A DNA stretch of 64,000 nt from Warburgia ugandensis (taxonomy: Eukaryota; Streptophyta; Magnoliopsida; Canellales; Canellaceae), in assembly GCA_035236585.1 (NCBI GenBank), contig CP141139.1, positions 38,573,217-38,637,216 of the forward strand. The letters are read 5' to 3'. The stretch's first letter is position 1, and each line of letters starts with the position of its first letter. The notes beneath the pieces were generated by a model. It searched no databases. It worked only from the letters and a program-made list of their open reading frames with translations, and was not told where the DNA came from. Shown here piece after piece: positions 24,796 to 37,405 of the stretch. The position numbers and the translations under genes were made by a program.

Positions 24796-24807
24796 AAGGG
24801 GGGAAGA
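24796..24807 (+). promoter_or_regulatory. Polypurine tract, LARD
   Basis: AAGGGGGGAAGA, then one T, then the 3' LTR. The tract is identical in element B (50049-50060). It would prime plus-strand DNA synthesis. Confidence 0.88.
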
Positions 24808-25418
24808 TTGTAATAACCCCCATTTTTTTGTAAATTGATTGAGAAAAATCAATAAAGTTTGAGTTTTAGATATTTCAGGCTGAAATATTAGGGTTATTTA
24901 AAATATACTTTTTATAAAAGTATAATCAAATCATAAGACATGTAAAATTGAAATTAAACTTAGCAAACCCTTCAAAATGACTGTAAGCACGACAAATTTC
25001 GAATTCGGATGAGAAATCCTTAAGTTTTTCATTTTTTTGGACAAAAAGGGTAAAATAGTAATTTTACCCAAAAATCAAAATATTCCAAAAATCAAAATAT
25101 GAAACATCAAAATTTAGAATGTACTGAGAAATACGAATCCAACGCCACTAAGTACACTCAAATCCGAGATCATGGGAATAAAACCCAAAGTTTTATGCAT
25201 AAAGGGCAAAACGGACTTTTTACACCATGTGGGGCCCACATGGGGCCCACATGGGGACCACCACGTCCCCAACAACCACTTTGATCAGCAGCCCATGTGA
25301 AACATGGGTCAACAAAGATCAGCTAGTCATGGGTTAGGTATGGGAGCATTAAAGACTTTCATGCCATTTTATATTAAAAAAATACATATTATAATCATGA
25401 AAAAAGACCCAAAATGCC

Positions 25419-25426
25419 TATAAATA
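25419..25426 (+). promoter_or_regulatory. TATA box, LARD 3' LTR
   Basis: TATAAATA, the same position as in the 5' LTR. It could drive read-out transcription into the flanking sequence. Confidence 0.65.
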
Positions 25427-26072
25427 CAACCCCAAAAATCTTCCAAAAATCCTCATACAATCCCCACGAAATTATCTTCAATCCCCTTGAAAAATTAGAT
25501 CTAGGATCCCTCTCAAAACCCCAAAATTTCCAAGAGCTAAATCTTTTTCCAATTTGTTTTTTTTTTAGATTAGAACAAGAGACCTAAATTCAATTAGGCA
25601 CTCTGTTCTAGATCTAATTTCATCAATTTCACCGTCCAAAACATCCCAACACATCTATTCTACAAAACCCCAAAGAAATTTCAAGATCCAACGGTTCAAA
25701 CAACGGTATTTACGCGAAAGGTGGATTTTAGGCTATATCGTCATCAACGAGGTATTTCTTTTATTGGGCATGTAAATCAAGTTTTCTCCTCAATCAAGTA
25801 AGTGGAAATCCTTTTCCTATATTTTTAGTAATGTTTTATGTAATTTTTATTTTACTGTAATTAATTTTGATAATAAAAAGATAAAAATAAAGTAAACAAC
25901 AGAACCCTTAATTAGGGATGATGGAGTGCTCAGATGAGAAATCTGACTGTACCAATCGATCCAGAAGGGTCAAAAACCCCTAGGGTAGAAGTTTCATCAA
26001 AATCAGAGACCTTTTGGGCCCTCAATTGCAAGAGGATTGATTGGACGGTCCAGAATGGACTGTCCGATCTCC

Positions 26073-26352
26073 AGATCAGACGACGCCCACGTGACGCACC
26101 GTCGGAACGGCGCGTGCGATACGCGTGGAGCGTCTGTTCAAGCGCACGGAAGGCGCGTCCGTCCAAAGGACGAGCGGACGCGCCCAGCGACAGCCCGGTT
26201 TGCGGGCGCGCGGACGACGGGCGTTCCGCTCGTCCCGTCCGCGTCTGTGGACGTCCCGCAGGCGCGCGTTGGGATTTCGTCCCAGCGGACGCGCCCGACG
26301 ACGCCTGGTTCGTTCCGCCGGTTCGTTCCGCCTGTCGTTCCGCCCGACTAAT
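26073..26352. other. CpG-rich island in the LARD 3' LTR
   Basis: Copy of the island at 17581-17860, including the 10-bp inverted repeat at 26152-26161 and 26175-26184. Confidence 0.75.
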
Positions 26353-27245
26353 CTGGGCCGTCCTTTCCTTGGGCCCAGATCAAATCTAGGCCCTAGGAAG
26401 GACTGTGAACTTCCAGGATCAATTCTGGAGTCATCTGAACTCCAAATTGAGATCGGAAAGAAGCTATGGAAAGCTTAAAACCTCTATTTTCTTATGGAAT
26501 AATAAAAATGACATGTTATTCAATAAAAACTTTCTGTATTTAAGAATTAAGTTTCCAATTACATTGATTTTCAAGATCTGAGATGATCAGATCTTAGAAA
26601 CATGTTTTAATAATGATCTAATACTGAAATAAAGTTATATCTATGTTTAAATTGGATATATATGAGATATATTAAGGGATCTACCCTTTATGATTGAAAA
26701 ACCCAAAAAAAAAATACAAAGGGACCCACTTGATCAATGAGATCAAGTGTGATCAGATCCTTGGGATGGAAAGAATAACTGTTTATATGATGAAATCCAA
26801 GGAAATCAGGGATGGATTATGATAAAAATAGATCAATGTGATCTTTTGACCTTAATAGAGAAAATTCTCTAAATATAACTAAAGTCCTTAATCAAAGGCA
26901 AAGATCTAAGATCAAATGGTTGGATCATAAGGAAAGGTTTCTAAAAATGTAAATCTAATTAGTTTCATTTTATGTTATTACGTTATAAAGCATGCTAGTA
27001 TAACATTTAGAGTTTATGTGTTCATTCTTATCATAAGTTGCTAGAGTAAATTTAAGTACCTTGTCTCATTTTCATTTAATGTTAAATTAAGTAGTTTTAT
27101 GCTTTAAATTTATAATTCATTTATAGTTGAATGTTAGTAGTAGATTTACTTGTTATGAGATAAAGAGCATAAAACATCAAAAATGCATTCTAATGAGAAA
27201 GTAGAGTTTCATGACACAAATAAGAATGGAGTACTTTGGACTTAA

Positions 27246-27638
27246 TTAGTAAGGGCTATAGTTAGTAGGACAATATAAGGATTATCAAATCCTTGGCCCA
27301 AATTAGGAAAAGAATAATAAACCCCATGAATGACATTATAAATATTCATGGACTTAATTAAAATCCATTAGAAAGAGTACTTAGGGTAAACATGCTTATA
27401 GGAACCTTATGAAAGGTTGAGTTATGGTCATTCTAGTGAATGATGAACATAGTGGTTAAGGGGGTTATCTAATAGAGCCTCGCTCTTCCCCTACCTTCTG
27501 TTGACGTTTGTGAGGTCTAAACGCCTCCTTACATGAGGATTGAAGTAACCACTTTGTGTTCACCCATTCAACTAGTAAGCCTTAGCCAATTGGAAATAAG
27601 AGGAGCAATCTAGATTTAGGCTTGAATAAGCTACCTTC
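27246..27638 (+). other. Conserved LTR module M1, LARD 3' LTR
   Basis: Nearly the same as 18753-19146. It has CTTCTGTTGACG where the 5' copy reads CTTGTTGACG, so the 5' LTR has lost two bases here. Confidence 0.75.
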
Positions 27639-29097
27639 AACCATGCACATTAACTGGTTGAATAATAATCATAAGAGCATAAAAGGTTAGTAAATTACCT
27701 AACCCTAATAAAAACAGTAAGTAAGATAAGAATGATCAAACAAGATCCATTAGATCTTGGATGATCAAGAATAATAAGAATAAGAACACTATATTGTACT
27801 TAGTATGTATGTTTAGTAGTATACTTGTTATAGTTCATTAGATTAGATAATCCAAACCCTTGATCAAAGGTGATTCAAGGAAGAAAACCAAGATCATCCT
27901 CCATAGGGATGATCCAAGAACTGAACTTAGATCAAAGAAGAACTAGATGATAGAAGATCTAGGACCTTGATCTTTATCAACATGAGTAGATTGTCAATCA
28001 AAGGATCTATGAAAGATCAAGATCAAGGAGATGAACATACAAAGACTTAGAGATAGAAAAATACTTAGATATGAATGATCTAAAGATCATTCTAAACATC
28101 AGATCTAGTGATCAATAGGATTGTTCATAATTTATATATTGACAATATGTATGGATGTACGGATTACATACATCGGTCAAGATCATGGAAGATTGGGGAA
28201 AAGAGATCAATCCTTAAAGGTAGGAGGATTTGATGAATGCATTTACATGAGATATTCATGATTGTACTCATGATCTTATGTTGACAAGAGTAATGATAAT
28301 ACTTGTAGTAAATCTCTTGAAAACCTTATGATCCAACCAAACACCTATAAGATGGTTAAGGACTAAACTATAAGTGAATAGGGAACTAGAAAATATTTCA
28401 GCCCTAAGTAAACAGACGTATGGTCCGATATATATGAAATCTATTTTACATACAAGCTTGGAGGCTTGTGAGTTTGTTTTAATAGGCATGAGCCTAGGGG
28501 ATGCTATTGCTAGAGGAGTTATGAGGGTTTGGCCACCCGCTCCTTGAAATTTGACGATATGATGATACCTTGCCCAATGAGAGGCTAAAAGTCGGGTGGT
28601 GGCAATTATGGGAAGGCCACCACGTGAAAGTCTTGCCCCCCATACGGGCGGTGACATAATATTTTCCACCGTGGTATCGGTGGTGAACAGGCGGTTATCC
28701 GAGCGCGCTAGTACGGATCGAGGCTGACATAGCAACCTTCTCGATTATTTTGCACTATGATGCATATGGGAACAGGCATAGTGAAATGCCTTATGTTATA
28801 GCATAATGAAATGCTAGGTAATTGTATATTACCAATGTTTCCCATGAAGGGAAATTCCCGGTATGAGATTAGTTTGTAATACTAAATTCTCAACATAAAG
28901 AGAATTGATCTTAGTTGGGAATGATATTTCACTATTTTCACAAATTTAATTGGTTTACCCATGAAGGGTATGTATGTATATAGATATACATAACTTACAA
29001 AATAAAGAGTATGTTTGAGGATAACGAGATTATGAAGGATTGGAATTACATTGTCAATTATTATGTTTCTTGAATCCCCTACCAAGCAGTGCTTGCT

Positions 29098-29124
29098 GAG
29101 ATATTGTACTTGTTGCAATATCTC
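29098..29124 (+). other. LTR 3' hairpin H2, LARD 3' LTR
   Basis: GAGATATTG (29098-29106) and CAATATCTC (29116-29124), the same 9-bp stem as in the 5' LTR. Confidence 0.75.
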
Positions 29125-29324
29125 GGATCCGAGGAAGGAGACTTAGGAGTCAAGACTATAGAAGACTTGAAGAGAATAATCTTCAAGGTATACCCTTGAA
29201 GACATGTATTTTTATTTGTTGAGAGTTTTATTGTATGGTGAGCTTGAGTTTTGGATTATGTAATTTGGACAAGTATTGTACTAGATTTGGTATCTTGTGA
29301 ACCACTGGATGGATCCTGGAGTTT

Positions 29325-29330
29325 AATAAA
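29325..29330 (+). terminator. Poly(A) signal, LARD 3' LTR
   Basis: AATAAA, aligned with 20839-20844; expected to end the element's genomic transcript. Confidence 0.55.
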
Positions 29331-29530
29331 AGTATATTCCTTCAATGGAATTTTATTTTGTACACAAATTGTACTTATGTTATGTATGAAGTGGTGACTT
29401 GGGTTTTCAAAACAAGTTCTAAAGAAAAGAATTTCCGCTGCTTTGTTTTGCGAAAAAATTTTACACTCTTAAGGGCCCTGCCTTTCAAAATACTTTACAA
29501 ATCATGTTTTCAAAAACCCGGGTCGTCACA

Positions 29531-29535
29531 TTATC
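29531..29535. repeat. Target site duplication TTATC (right)
   Basis: Identical to 16312-16316. Confidence 0.9.
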
Positions 29536-31000
29536 ATCAATGGATATTTCTTTAAAATTGGGTTTCAAAACCTAAAGTTTTCTCTAATCAGGTAGGTGGA
29601 AACTCTTCGATACTTATTTAATGTTAGTTTATATAATTTTTATTTTTTTGAAATTAAGTTTAGGTTAAAAATTATAAAAATCAAGTAAGGATAAGAACCC
29701 TCAATTCTATATGATGAAGGGCTTAGATGGAAAATCTAAGCCATCCAATTGATCCAGAAGGGTCCAAAACCCCTAGGGTAGAATTTTTAAGAAATTTTAT
29801 CATGTTTTGAGCCCTTGATTGAAGAAGAATTGATTGGACAGTTTAAAACGGACTGTCCGATCTTCTTTATAAGATTGGGATCCCAGACACTGCTATAGGA
29901 TGCCACATGGAAACATGCCTTGTGGTAGCGTCTCCGTGCGTGCTTTGTGTGTGATGCCGTCTCGATGGAAAGACTGTGCGACAACGTAGGTTCCAAGAAG
30001 CGCGTTACCACGTGCGTCCCAGTGATGGGAGCACGACGACCGCTCTGCCCGCACAATATGGGCCATTCATTCGGTTGGGCCTACATCAAATCTAGGCCCT
30101 CAAAATCACAGTGAACTTCAAAGTTCAATAACAGAGTCATCTGAACTCCAAATTAAGATCGAAAATAAGCTATGGAAAGCTTGTAAGGTTTATTTTCTTC
30201 TTAAATCATAAAATTGATATATAAAAAAAAATATTGAAGAAACTTTCTGCTTTTAGGAATTAAGCTTCTAATTTTCATGATCTTCAGATATAATGTTGAA
30301 ATAAAGTAATATCCATGATTTATTTTTATAGATCTAACATAAAATGAGGAATTTACCCTTTATAGTAGAAATAACCTAAAAATACAAAGAGACCCACTTG
30401 ATCAATGAGAACAAGCATGATCAGACCCTTTGGATGGATTGAATGAATAGGATTATGATGGAATCCAATGAGATCACAGATTAAATGTGACAAAAACAAA
30501 TGCATATGATCTTTAGGCCTTAATGAAGTAAAATCCCTAAATGTAATTAAAACCCTTGATCTAAAGGATAAGATCTAAAATCTAATGGTTGGATCATAAA
30601 TAAAGTTTCTAATAATATTAATCTAATTAGTTTACTTGTATTTTATTTGATAATAGAATTGTAAATGTTATTTATGTTATAAATTAGGAAACATGATAGT
30701 TTAATTCTTAAATTTTAGCATGCTATGCTCTATATGTTATTGGATTGTTATAATAGGTTGGTAGATTTAATTATTTGAGGGCCATGTTAGTTTAAATTTG
30801 AGATTTTAGCATGATTCCATTAGATTAGTAGTAAAATTTCATGTATTTCATAACTTAGGATCATGCTAGTTTAAGTATAGTTTTATTCCATTAGGTTAAG
30901 TAGTTGTTAAGATATAATGAGCATAAATCACCAAAAATGTAAACTAATGAAATATAAAGATTCATGGACAATTAAGATGAGTGAATGACTTGACTTAATA

Positions 31001-31395
31001 TTAGTAAGGGCTATAGTTAGTAGGACAATATAAGAATTATCAAATCCTTGGCCCGAATTAAGAGAATAATAAACCCCATGAATGACATTTTAAATGTTCA
31101 TGGATTTAATTAAAATTAATTAGAAAGAGTACATAAGGTTAAAATTCTCATAGGAACCTTATGAAAGGTTGAGTTAAGGTCACCCTAGTGAATACTGAAC
31201 ATGGTGGTTAAGGGGTTTTTTTAATAGAGCCTTGCTCTTCCCTTACCTTTCATTGATGTTTGTGAGGTCTAAATGCCTCCTTACATGAGGATTGAATTAA
31301 CCACTTTGTGTTCAACCATTCAGCTAGTAAGCCTTAGCCAATTGGAAATAAGAGGAGCAATCTAGACATAGGATGAAATAAGTTATCTTCAACTA
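31001..31395 (+). other. Conserved LTR module M1 in copy C
   Basis: Same block as 18753-19146 with scattered changes. The first hairpin arm reads AGAATT instead of AGGATT, so its pairing is weakened in this old copy. Confidence 0.65.
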
Positions 31396-31544
31396 TTAAA
31401 ACATTAACTGGTTGAATAATAAAAGGTTAGTAAATTATCTAACGTTAATAAAAATTGTAAGTAAGATAAGGATGATCAAACAAGATCCATGGGATCTTGA
31501 ATGATCAAGAACAATAAAAAGAAATAAATACTTCTTGATGATTG

Positions 31545-31567
31545 TATATATATATATATATATATAT
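31545..31567. repeat. (TA)n microsatellite
   Basis: About 23 bp of TA repeat inside LTR copy C. Confidence 0.9.
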
Positions 31568-32982
31568 TGCTTGCAATTTAGATCAAATGGAATAGAAGAT
31601 CTTAGATCAAATAGAAGATTTGAACCCTTAATCAAATATGATTCAAGGAAGAGAACAAGGATCATCCTCCTTAGGGATGATCAAATAACTAAACTTAGAT
31701 CAAAGAAGAACTAGATGATAGAAGATCTAAGACATTGATCTTTATCAACAAGTATAAATTATTGATAAAAGGATCTATGAAAGATCAAGATCAAAGAAGG
31801 GAATACACAAAGACTTAGAATAGAAAATACTTAGATCTGAAAAATTAGAAGATCATTCTAACAATTAGATCCATTGATCAATAGAATAAACACTATTTGA
31901 GGAAGATAGATCATGATAGGACACAAGATTTAATCCTTTATATCAAAGGACAAGATTAGACAAGGAATATAGATAGGATAAAAAATATAGGATTGTTCAA
32001 ATTGTATAAATATATTGACAATATGTATAGATTTACAAATTACATATGTTAGTCAGGATCAGGGAAGATCTAGAGTGATGAATCACTACTTGAAGGTAGG
32101 AGGATTTTATGAATGCATCTACATGGGATGTACATGTTGAATACATGATCTTATGTCTAGAAATGTTGACAAGTGTAATGTTAATACTTGTATTAAATCC
32201 GCTAAAACCCTTATGATCCAACCAAACACATATGAAGTGGTTAAGTTAGAATTGAGGAAAAGACTCTAAGTGAATATGGAACTAGAAGATATTGCAGCCC
32301 TAAGTAAATAGACAGATTGTTTGATAGAAATGAAACCTATTTTACATACAAGCATGGAGGCTTGTGGTTTTGTTTTAAATAGGCATAAGCATGTGGATAC
32401 TATGCTAGGGGAGTTATGAGGGTTTGGCCACCTGTTTCTCGAATTTGATGATATGATGATACCTTGCCCTATGAGAGGCTAAAAGTCGGGTGGGGCAATT
32501 ATAGGAAGGCCACCACTGCGAAAGTCCTGTCTCCCCATATGGGCAATGACATAATATTTTCCACTGTGGTATCAGTTGTGAATAGGGCAATTATCCGAGC
32601 GTGCTAGTACGGATCAGATTGCAGCATGGTAGTCCTTTGATTATTTTGCACTATGATGCATATGAGATAAACATAGTGAAATGTCTTATGTCTTGGCATG
32701 AAGAAATGCTAGGTAATGTATATTACCAGTATTTCTTAAGAAGGGAAATTCCCATAGTGGAAAAAAATTGATCAGCTTAGTTGGGAATGTTTTTTGACTA
32801 CTTTCATACATTTGATGGATTTATCCCTATACAATATGTATGTATGTATAAGGATGTATATATATGAAAAAGTAAAGAGATTGATACATGAGTATGTTTA
32901 TGAATAACGAGATTATGAAGTATTAGAATTATACTGTCAAATTATTATGCTTCTTGAATCCCCTACCAAGCATAGCTTACTT

Positions 32983-33016
32983 AGATATTGTAAATGTTTG
33001 AATGTTTACGATATCT
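32983..33016 (+). other. LTR 3' hairpin H2 in copy C
   Basis: AGATATTGTAAA (32983-32994) faces TTTACGATATCT (33005-33016). Eleven Watson-Crick pairs plus one that would be a G-U wobble in RNA. Confidence 0.65.
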
Positions 33017-33692
33017 CAGATACAGAGAAGGAGAGTTAGGAGCTCAAGACTAAAGAAGACTTGGGAGAATAATCATTAGGGTATACCCCTTGAAGACATG
33101 TATTTTGTTTTGTTTAAGAGTATTATATTGTAATGAGAGTTTCATTGTATGGTGAGCTTTGAGTTTTGGATTATGTAATTTGGACAAGTATATTCCTTCA
33201 ATGGAATTTTATCTTGCACAAAAATTCTACTTATATTATGTATGAAGTGATGATTTGAGTTTTGTAAAACAAGTTCTAAAGAAAAGAATTTTCACTGCTT
33301 TATAGAAACAATATAAGGATTATCAAATCCTTGGCCCAAACTAGGAGAATAATAAACCACCTGAATGACATTTTAAATGTTCATGGATTTAATTAAAATC
33401 AATTAGAAAGAGTACTTAGGGTTAAAATGCTCATAACAACCTTATGAAAGGTTGAGCTAAGGTTACTCTAGTGAAGCTTGAGCATGGTGGTTAAGGGGGT
33501 TTTCTAATAGAGCCTCACTCTTCCCCTACCTTCCATTGATGTTGGTGAGGTCTAAACACCTCCTTATATGAGGATTGAAGTAACCACTTTGTGTTCAGTC
33601 ATTCAACTAGTAAGCCTTAGTCAATTGAAAATAAGAGTTGTCTAGACTCAGGATGAAATAAGCTATCTTCCACTAGTAAAACATTAACTAGT

Positions 33693-33694
<2 letters not shown>

Positions 33695-33737
<43 letters not shown>
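33695..33737. repeat. (TAA)n microsatellite
   Basis: About 14 units, at a place where the other LTR copies have only AATAATAATAA or less. Confidence 0.9.
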
Positions 33738-35512
33738 GTAAGATCATAAAAGGTTAGTAAATTATCTAATCCTAATAAAAATTGTAAGTAAGATAAGGAT
33801 GATCAAACAAGATCCATTAGGATCTTGAATGATCAAGAATAGTAAGAATCCTAATGTTGTATTTTATTATGTATCTATGTATGTATGTTGTAGACAAACC
33901 TAGATCATTAGATTATATAATCCAAACCCTTGATCAAATATGACTCAAGGAAAAGAACCAAGATCATCCTCCTTAGGGATGATCAAATAACTAAACTTAG
34001 ATCAAAGAAGAACTAGATGATAGAAGATCTAGGCCCTTGATCTTTATCAACAAGTATAAATTGTTGATCAAAGGATCTATGAAAGATCAAGATCAAAGAG
34101 ATGGATACAAAAAGACTTAGAGATAGAAAATACTTAGATCTGAAAGATTAGAAGATCATTCTAACCATCAGATATATTGATTAATAGGATAAACACTATC
34201 TATGCAAGATAAATTTTATGAATTATAGGAACACAAGACAAATCTAGATCCTTTATATTAAAAGACAAGGTTAGATAAGGAATATAGATAGGAGATTATC
34301 CAAAATTGTACATGTAATCACAGTATGTATGTATTTACAGATTACATATGTCAATCATGGAAGATCTAAAGGGATGAATCACTACATGAAGGTAGGTGGA
34401 ACTTTAATAATACAAGACCTATGGTCTATGGTATTGTTGTTATACATAGACATTATAAAGCTTAAGAATGATAATATGCTTTGTTCCATTTGAATCATAA
34501 CTCATGTATATGAGATAGAAATAGCTATTGAAAATAGATGGAATATATAATAAATACCTGGGTATCATTTATGATTACCCCTAAATTTAGATAAGAACAT
34601 AATAATAATGGATATCAATTGTATCAAATGAGTATCCTTACACTCAATAACATTTGATATATGAGTACCAAATTAAAGGAAATGAGAATCATTTCCAATA
34701 AATGATTTATCCGTAAATTTATATGAACATGGGTATCATTCATTGTAAATGAGGATCACTAAATCTAGAAATAAGATTATATTCTTAATATGAGGACATT
34801 AAATATGATGATGATAATATAAACAAACAGATCGTCTAAGATGTATAAGAAGTATTTTAGATATAAAGCATAGAGTCTTGTGGTTTTGTTTTAAATAGGC
34901 ATAGGCCTAGGGATGCTATGCTAGGAAAGTTATGAGGGTTTGGCCATCCGCTTCCCGAAATTTGATGATATTATGATACCTTGACCAAAGAAAGGTTAAA
35001 AGTCAGGTGAGGCAATTATGGGAAGGGTGAAAGTCCTGTCTCCCCATACAGGCAGTGACACAATATTTTCCACCCTCGGTATCAGTGGTGAATAGGGCAG
35101 TTATCCGAGCACGCTATTACAGATCAAACTGCAGCATGGTAGTGCTTGAGTATTTTTCATTATGATGAATGGCATAGTGAGCTGCCAATACTACCCTAAT
35201 GAGGAAGTATGTTTCCAGCAAAAGTCTGGATGATTTATCAACTCAGTATATTTGAGTGCGATTATTGATGTTTGAGATATTGACTATTTTTCATAGTTTT
35301 TGATCGTATGTATATACATACAATATAGTGGTGAATGGTTTTGAATTATCATAATAAATGATACATGATAAATTATATGATTGAACATATATGGTATGGT
35401 TCATGGAAATTGAATGATGTTACTCATATCAAATATGATGAACTTGAATACTATACTTTTGAATTATACAATTCCATATGTTCTTGAATCCCCTACCAAG
35501 CATAGCTTGCTA

Positions 35513-35546
35513 AGATATTGTAAATGTTTGAATGTTTACAATATCT
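35513..35546 (+). other. LTR 3' hairpin H2, element B 5' LTR
   Basis: AGATATTGTAAA (35513-35524) and TTTACAATATCT (35535-35546) form a perfect 12-bp stem with a 10-nt loop. Confidence 0.75.
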
Positions 35547-35927
35547 CAGATATAGAAAGGAATGACTGAAGAGATATGACAAGGGAATACAAAGACCATA
35601 TTGTTGATCAAGACTATGTACATTTGTGAAAATATTGGATTGTATTTTGATTTGTGTATTTTGGACAGAGGATGTAATAAAGAGGCTGTGTATGTGAACC
35701 ACTTGATCGATCTTGAAATTTTAATGAAATGAGTTTCTTTGGAAACACATGTTGTATACAAAATTATGTATGTATATGTGAGTGAAATGTGGCATTTGGG
35801 TTTTCTGAAAAGAATTTCAAAGAAAATATTTTCGCCGCTTAAGTTTTCAAAATTTTTACAAAATTGGTTGACTACCATTTGAAAATAAATAACGAAAATG
35901 TATTTCAAAAACTTGAGTTGCCATAGT

Positions 35928-35939
35928 TGGTATCAAAGC
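35928..35939 (+). promoter_or_regulatory. Primer binding site (initiator-Met tRNA), element B
   Basis: TGGTATCAAAGC two bases after the LTR; one mismatch from the usual TGGTATCAGAGC. Confidence 0.85.
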
Positions 35940-36324
35940 AGGTTCATCCAGTCACTTGTAGACCTTTATGTCCAATATGATTATGACAATCCAAGTTGAA
36001 GATGAGAAATAGTGAGTGAATTGAGAAATAGGAGAGTCTCAGTTGAGAATGAGTATAGAAAGAGTTTGCTCATTAGTTAAGTATGAGTATAGAAAATGTT
36101 AACTCATTCATTGAGGATGATTATAGAAAGACTTAATGTAATGAACTCATGAAGGAATAGTATAGTACAAGTAGATTACTCAGTGAAAGGACTAGGAATA
36201 CTGCTTAGTAAGTAAGAATCCTAATAGATGGAATAGTAAGTTATAGAAATCAATAAGGAAAACATTATAATAGATAGAGATGTAATGTATGATATTCAGG
36301 TCTATCCTGAAGTCTTAAGTAAAC

Positions 36325-36343
36325 ATATATATATATATATATA
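36325..36343. repeat. (AT)n microsatellite
   Basis: Short uninterrupted AT run; absent at the aligned place of the LARD. Confidence 0.85.
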
Positions 36344-37390
36344 GAAATAAAATACACCAATACTAGTATGTATATAACCATTATTAAGTGAAAGAATGGA
36401 GATTATGAGAAAGAAGTAATAAATTGGAAAAATATGATGGAAATAGTGTAGAGGGAAAAACTTTAACCTTTATAGGAAATGTGAAATAGAAATTTATGAG
36501 AAATTGGTGCTAAAGATGAAACCTTAGAATTATTATAAAATTCAAAAAAATAAAAATAAATACAAATGTAAGAGTTACAATTGCTACATATATAGTATTA
36601 TGACAATCAGTAAATGAATTTAATCATCAAAATAGAGATGGTATTACTTGAAAGGAATTCAAGGAGATAAGTGAGAATTTTGAAATTTTGAAAATGAGAA
36701 TAGTTTAAAGCATATGAAATTTTGAAAATGAAAATGAGGAAAAGGGTTTAATAAAGAGATAATAAAATTTTAAAGCATGAATAAGTGATATTTAAAATTT
36801 GAATAAAATGATAAGGAAGAAGAGAGCTAGATATGTTGGAAAAAAAAAATCCAAACTTATTAAGAAAGATAATTAAACCATGACAATATATGGTTAACAA
36901 AGAAATTTTAGTCCATACATATGGTACAACAAATATGAAATCACTAAGATAGAAATTATATTGGTATGATAAATCAATTGTTGAAATTTGCACCAAAGGA
37001 TTATCAAGAATTATTTTAATATCTGTTATTTTTAAATTCTAGAATATTTAATTTTATGAAATTATGAAAATTTGGGAATTTGACAAATTTTGAGATAGAA
37101 TCTTGAGTTAAAACCTCAATATTTGAAATGTGCTTGAAACATAGAATCTAACACCACTAAAAACACTACAATCAGAGATTGGAGTAAAAATAGCTAATTA
37201 TTTTAATTTTTATATTTTTAAGCAAAATTAACACAAGGGGCAGAATAGTCTTTTAACATGTGGGCCCCAGAAATCAAGCCCTAAAACCTATGAAAGGACA
37301 GGCATTAAATGGGTAAGGTGATGATTACCAACAATAAATGCTGGTAATCATATCACCATAAATGCAAATTCAAAATTAGATTAATGGGGA

Positions 37391-37405
37391 GGGGGGGGGG
37401 GGGGG
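37391..37405. repeat. Poly-G run
   Basis: 15 consecutive G, preceded by GGGGA. Prone to sequencing error. Confidence 0.85.

Larger units (their letters stand above)
21043..24808 (+). other. LARD internal domain, non-coding
   Basis: 3766 bp of AT-rich, purine-biased plus strand between primer site and polypurine tract. I find no retroviral protein motif in any frame. It shares collinear non-coding sequence with the internal domain of element B (35926-37014 and 47910-50061), so it is a family trait and not random filler. It holds degenerate tandem repeats near the primer site and two local duplications. Confidence 0.8.
16317..29530 (+). mobile_element. Complete LARD-like non-autonomous LTR retrotransposon (13.2 kb)
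   Basis: Near-identical direct LTRs of 4726 bp (16317-21042) and 4722 bp (24809-29530) flank a 3766-bp internal domain. Both LTRs start TGTAATAACCCCC and end CGTCACA. The flanking pentamers TTATC at 16312-16316 and 29531-29535 are identical, so both ends are intact. The element carries an initiator-Met primer site and a polypurine tract. I see no Gag, protease, RT or integrase in any frame of the internal domain, so it must use proteins made elsewhere. LTR length, internal length and lack of coding match the Large Retrotransposon Derivative class described from barley. The two LTRs differ at few sites, mostly homopolymer lengths plus a short change near 16393/24875, so the insertion is recent relative to the other elements. 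It sits inside an LTR of its own broad family at the corresponding position (near 17245 in its own LTR). Confidence 0.93.
24809..29530 (+). repeat. 3' LTR of the complete LARD
   Basis: 4722 bp, starting directly after the polypurine tract and one T. It is collinear with the 5' LTR at an offset of about 8492 bp. All landmarks repeat: TATA 25419, CpG island about 26073-26352, M1 27246-27638, H2 29098-29124, AATAAA 29325. A 155-codon reverse frame at 28268-28735 shows no recognisable protein. Confidence 0.92.
29531..33305 (+). mobile_element. Right part of older LTR copy C
   Basis: Resumes the LTR broken at 16316 and stays collinear with the LARD LTR: splice-donor-like GTAGGT at 29592, GC-richer segment at about 29880-30060, module M1 at 31001-31395, hairpin H2 at 32983-33016. 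It stops about 100 bp before the expected LTR end, near TCACTGCTTTATAG, where sequence jumps into the middle of another LTR (B). No poly(A) signal, primer site or CA end remains. An (AT) run lies at 31545-31567. Confidence 0.8.
33306..35925 (+). repeat. Truncated 5' LTR of element B
   Basis: Begins in the middle of module M1 at CAATATAAGGATT and runs to GTTGCCATA before the primer site. About the first half of the LTR, including promoter and CpG segment, is missing. A (TAA) run lies at 33695-33737. M1 remains at 33306-33672. Confidence 0.82.
35926..37014 (+). other. Element B internal domain, left part
   Basis: Non-coding and collinear with the LARD internal domain from 21043 to about 22590. 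It keeps the primer-proximal repeats (about 36030-36160) and an (AT) run at 36325-36343. It stops at AATTAT where the coding gypsy starts. Confidence 0.75.

Noticed and set aside
28268..28735. 155-codon reverse-strand frame in the LARD 3' LTR
   Set aside because: The 5' LTR copy is broken into two shorter frames by small indels, and no domain is recognisable. It looks like chance.
37391..37405. Poly-G run as a biological feature
   Set aside because: A run of 15 G beside an A-split G run may be partly a sequencing or assembly artefact; noted as a repeat only.
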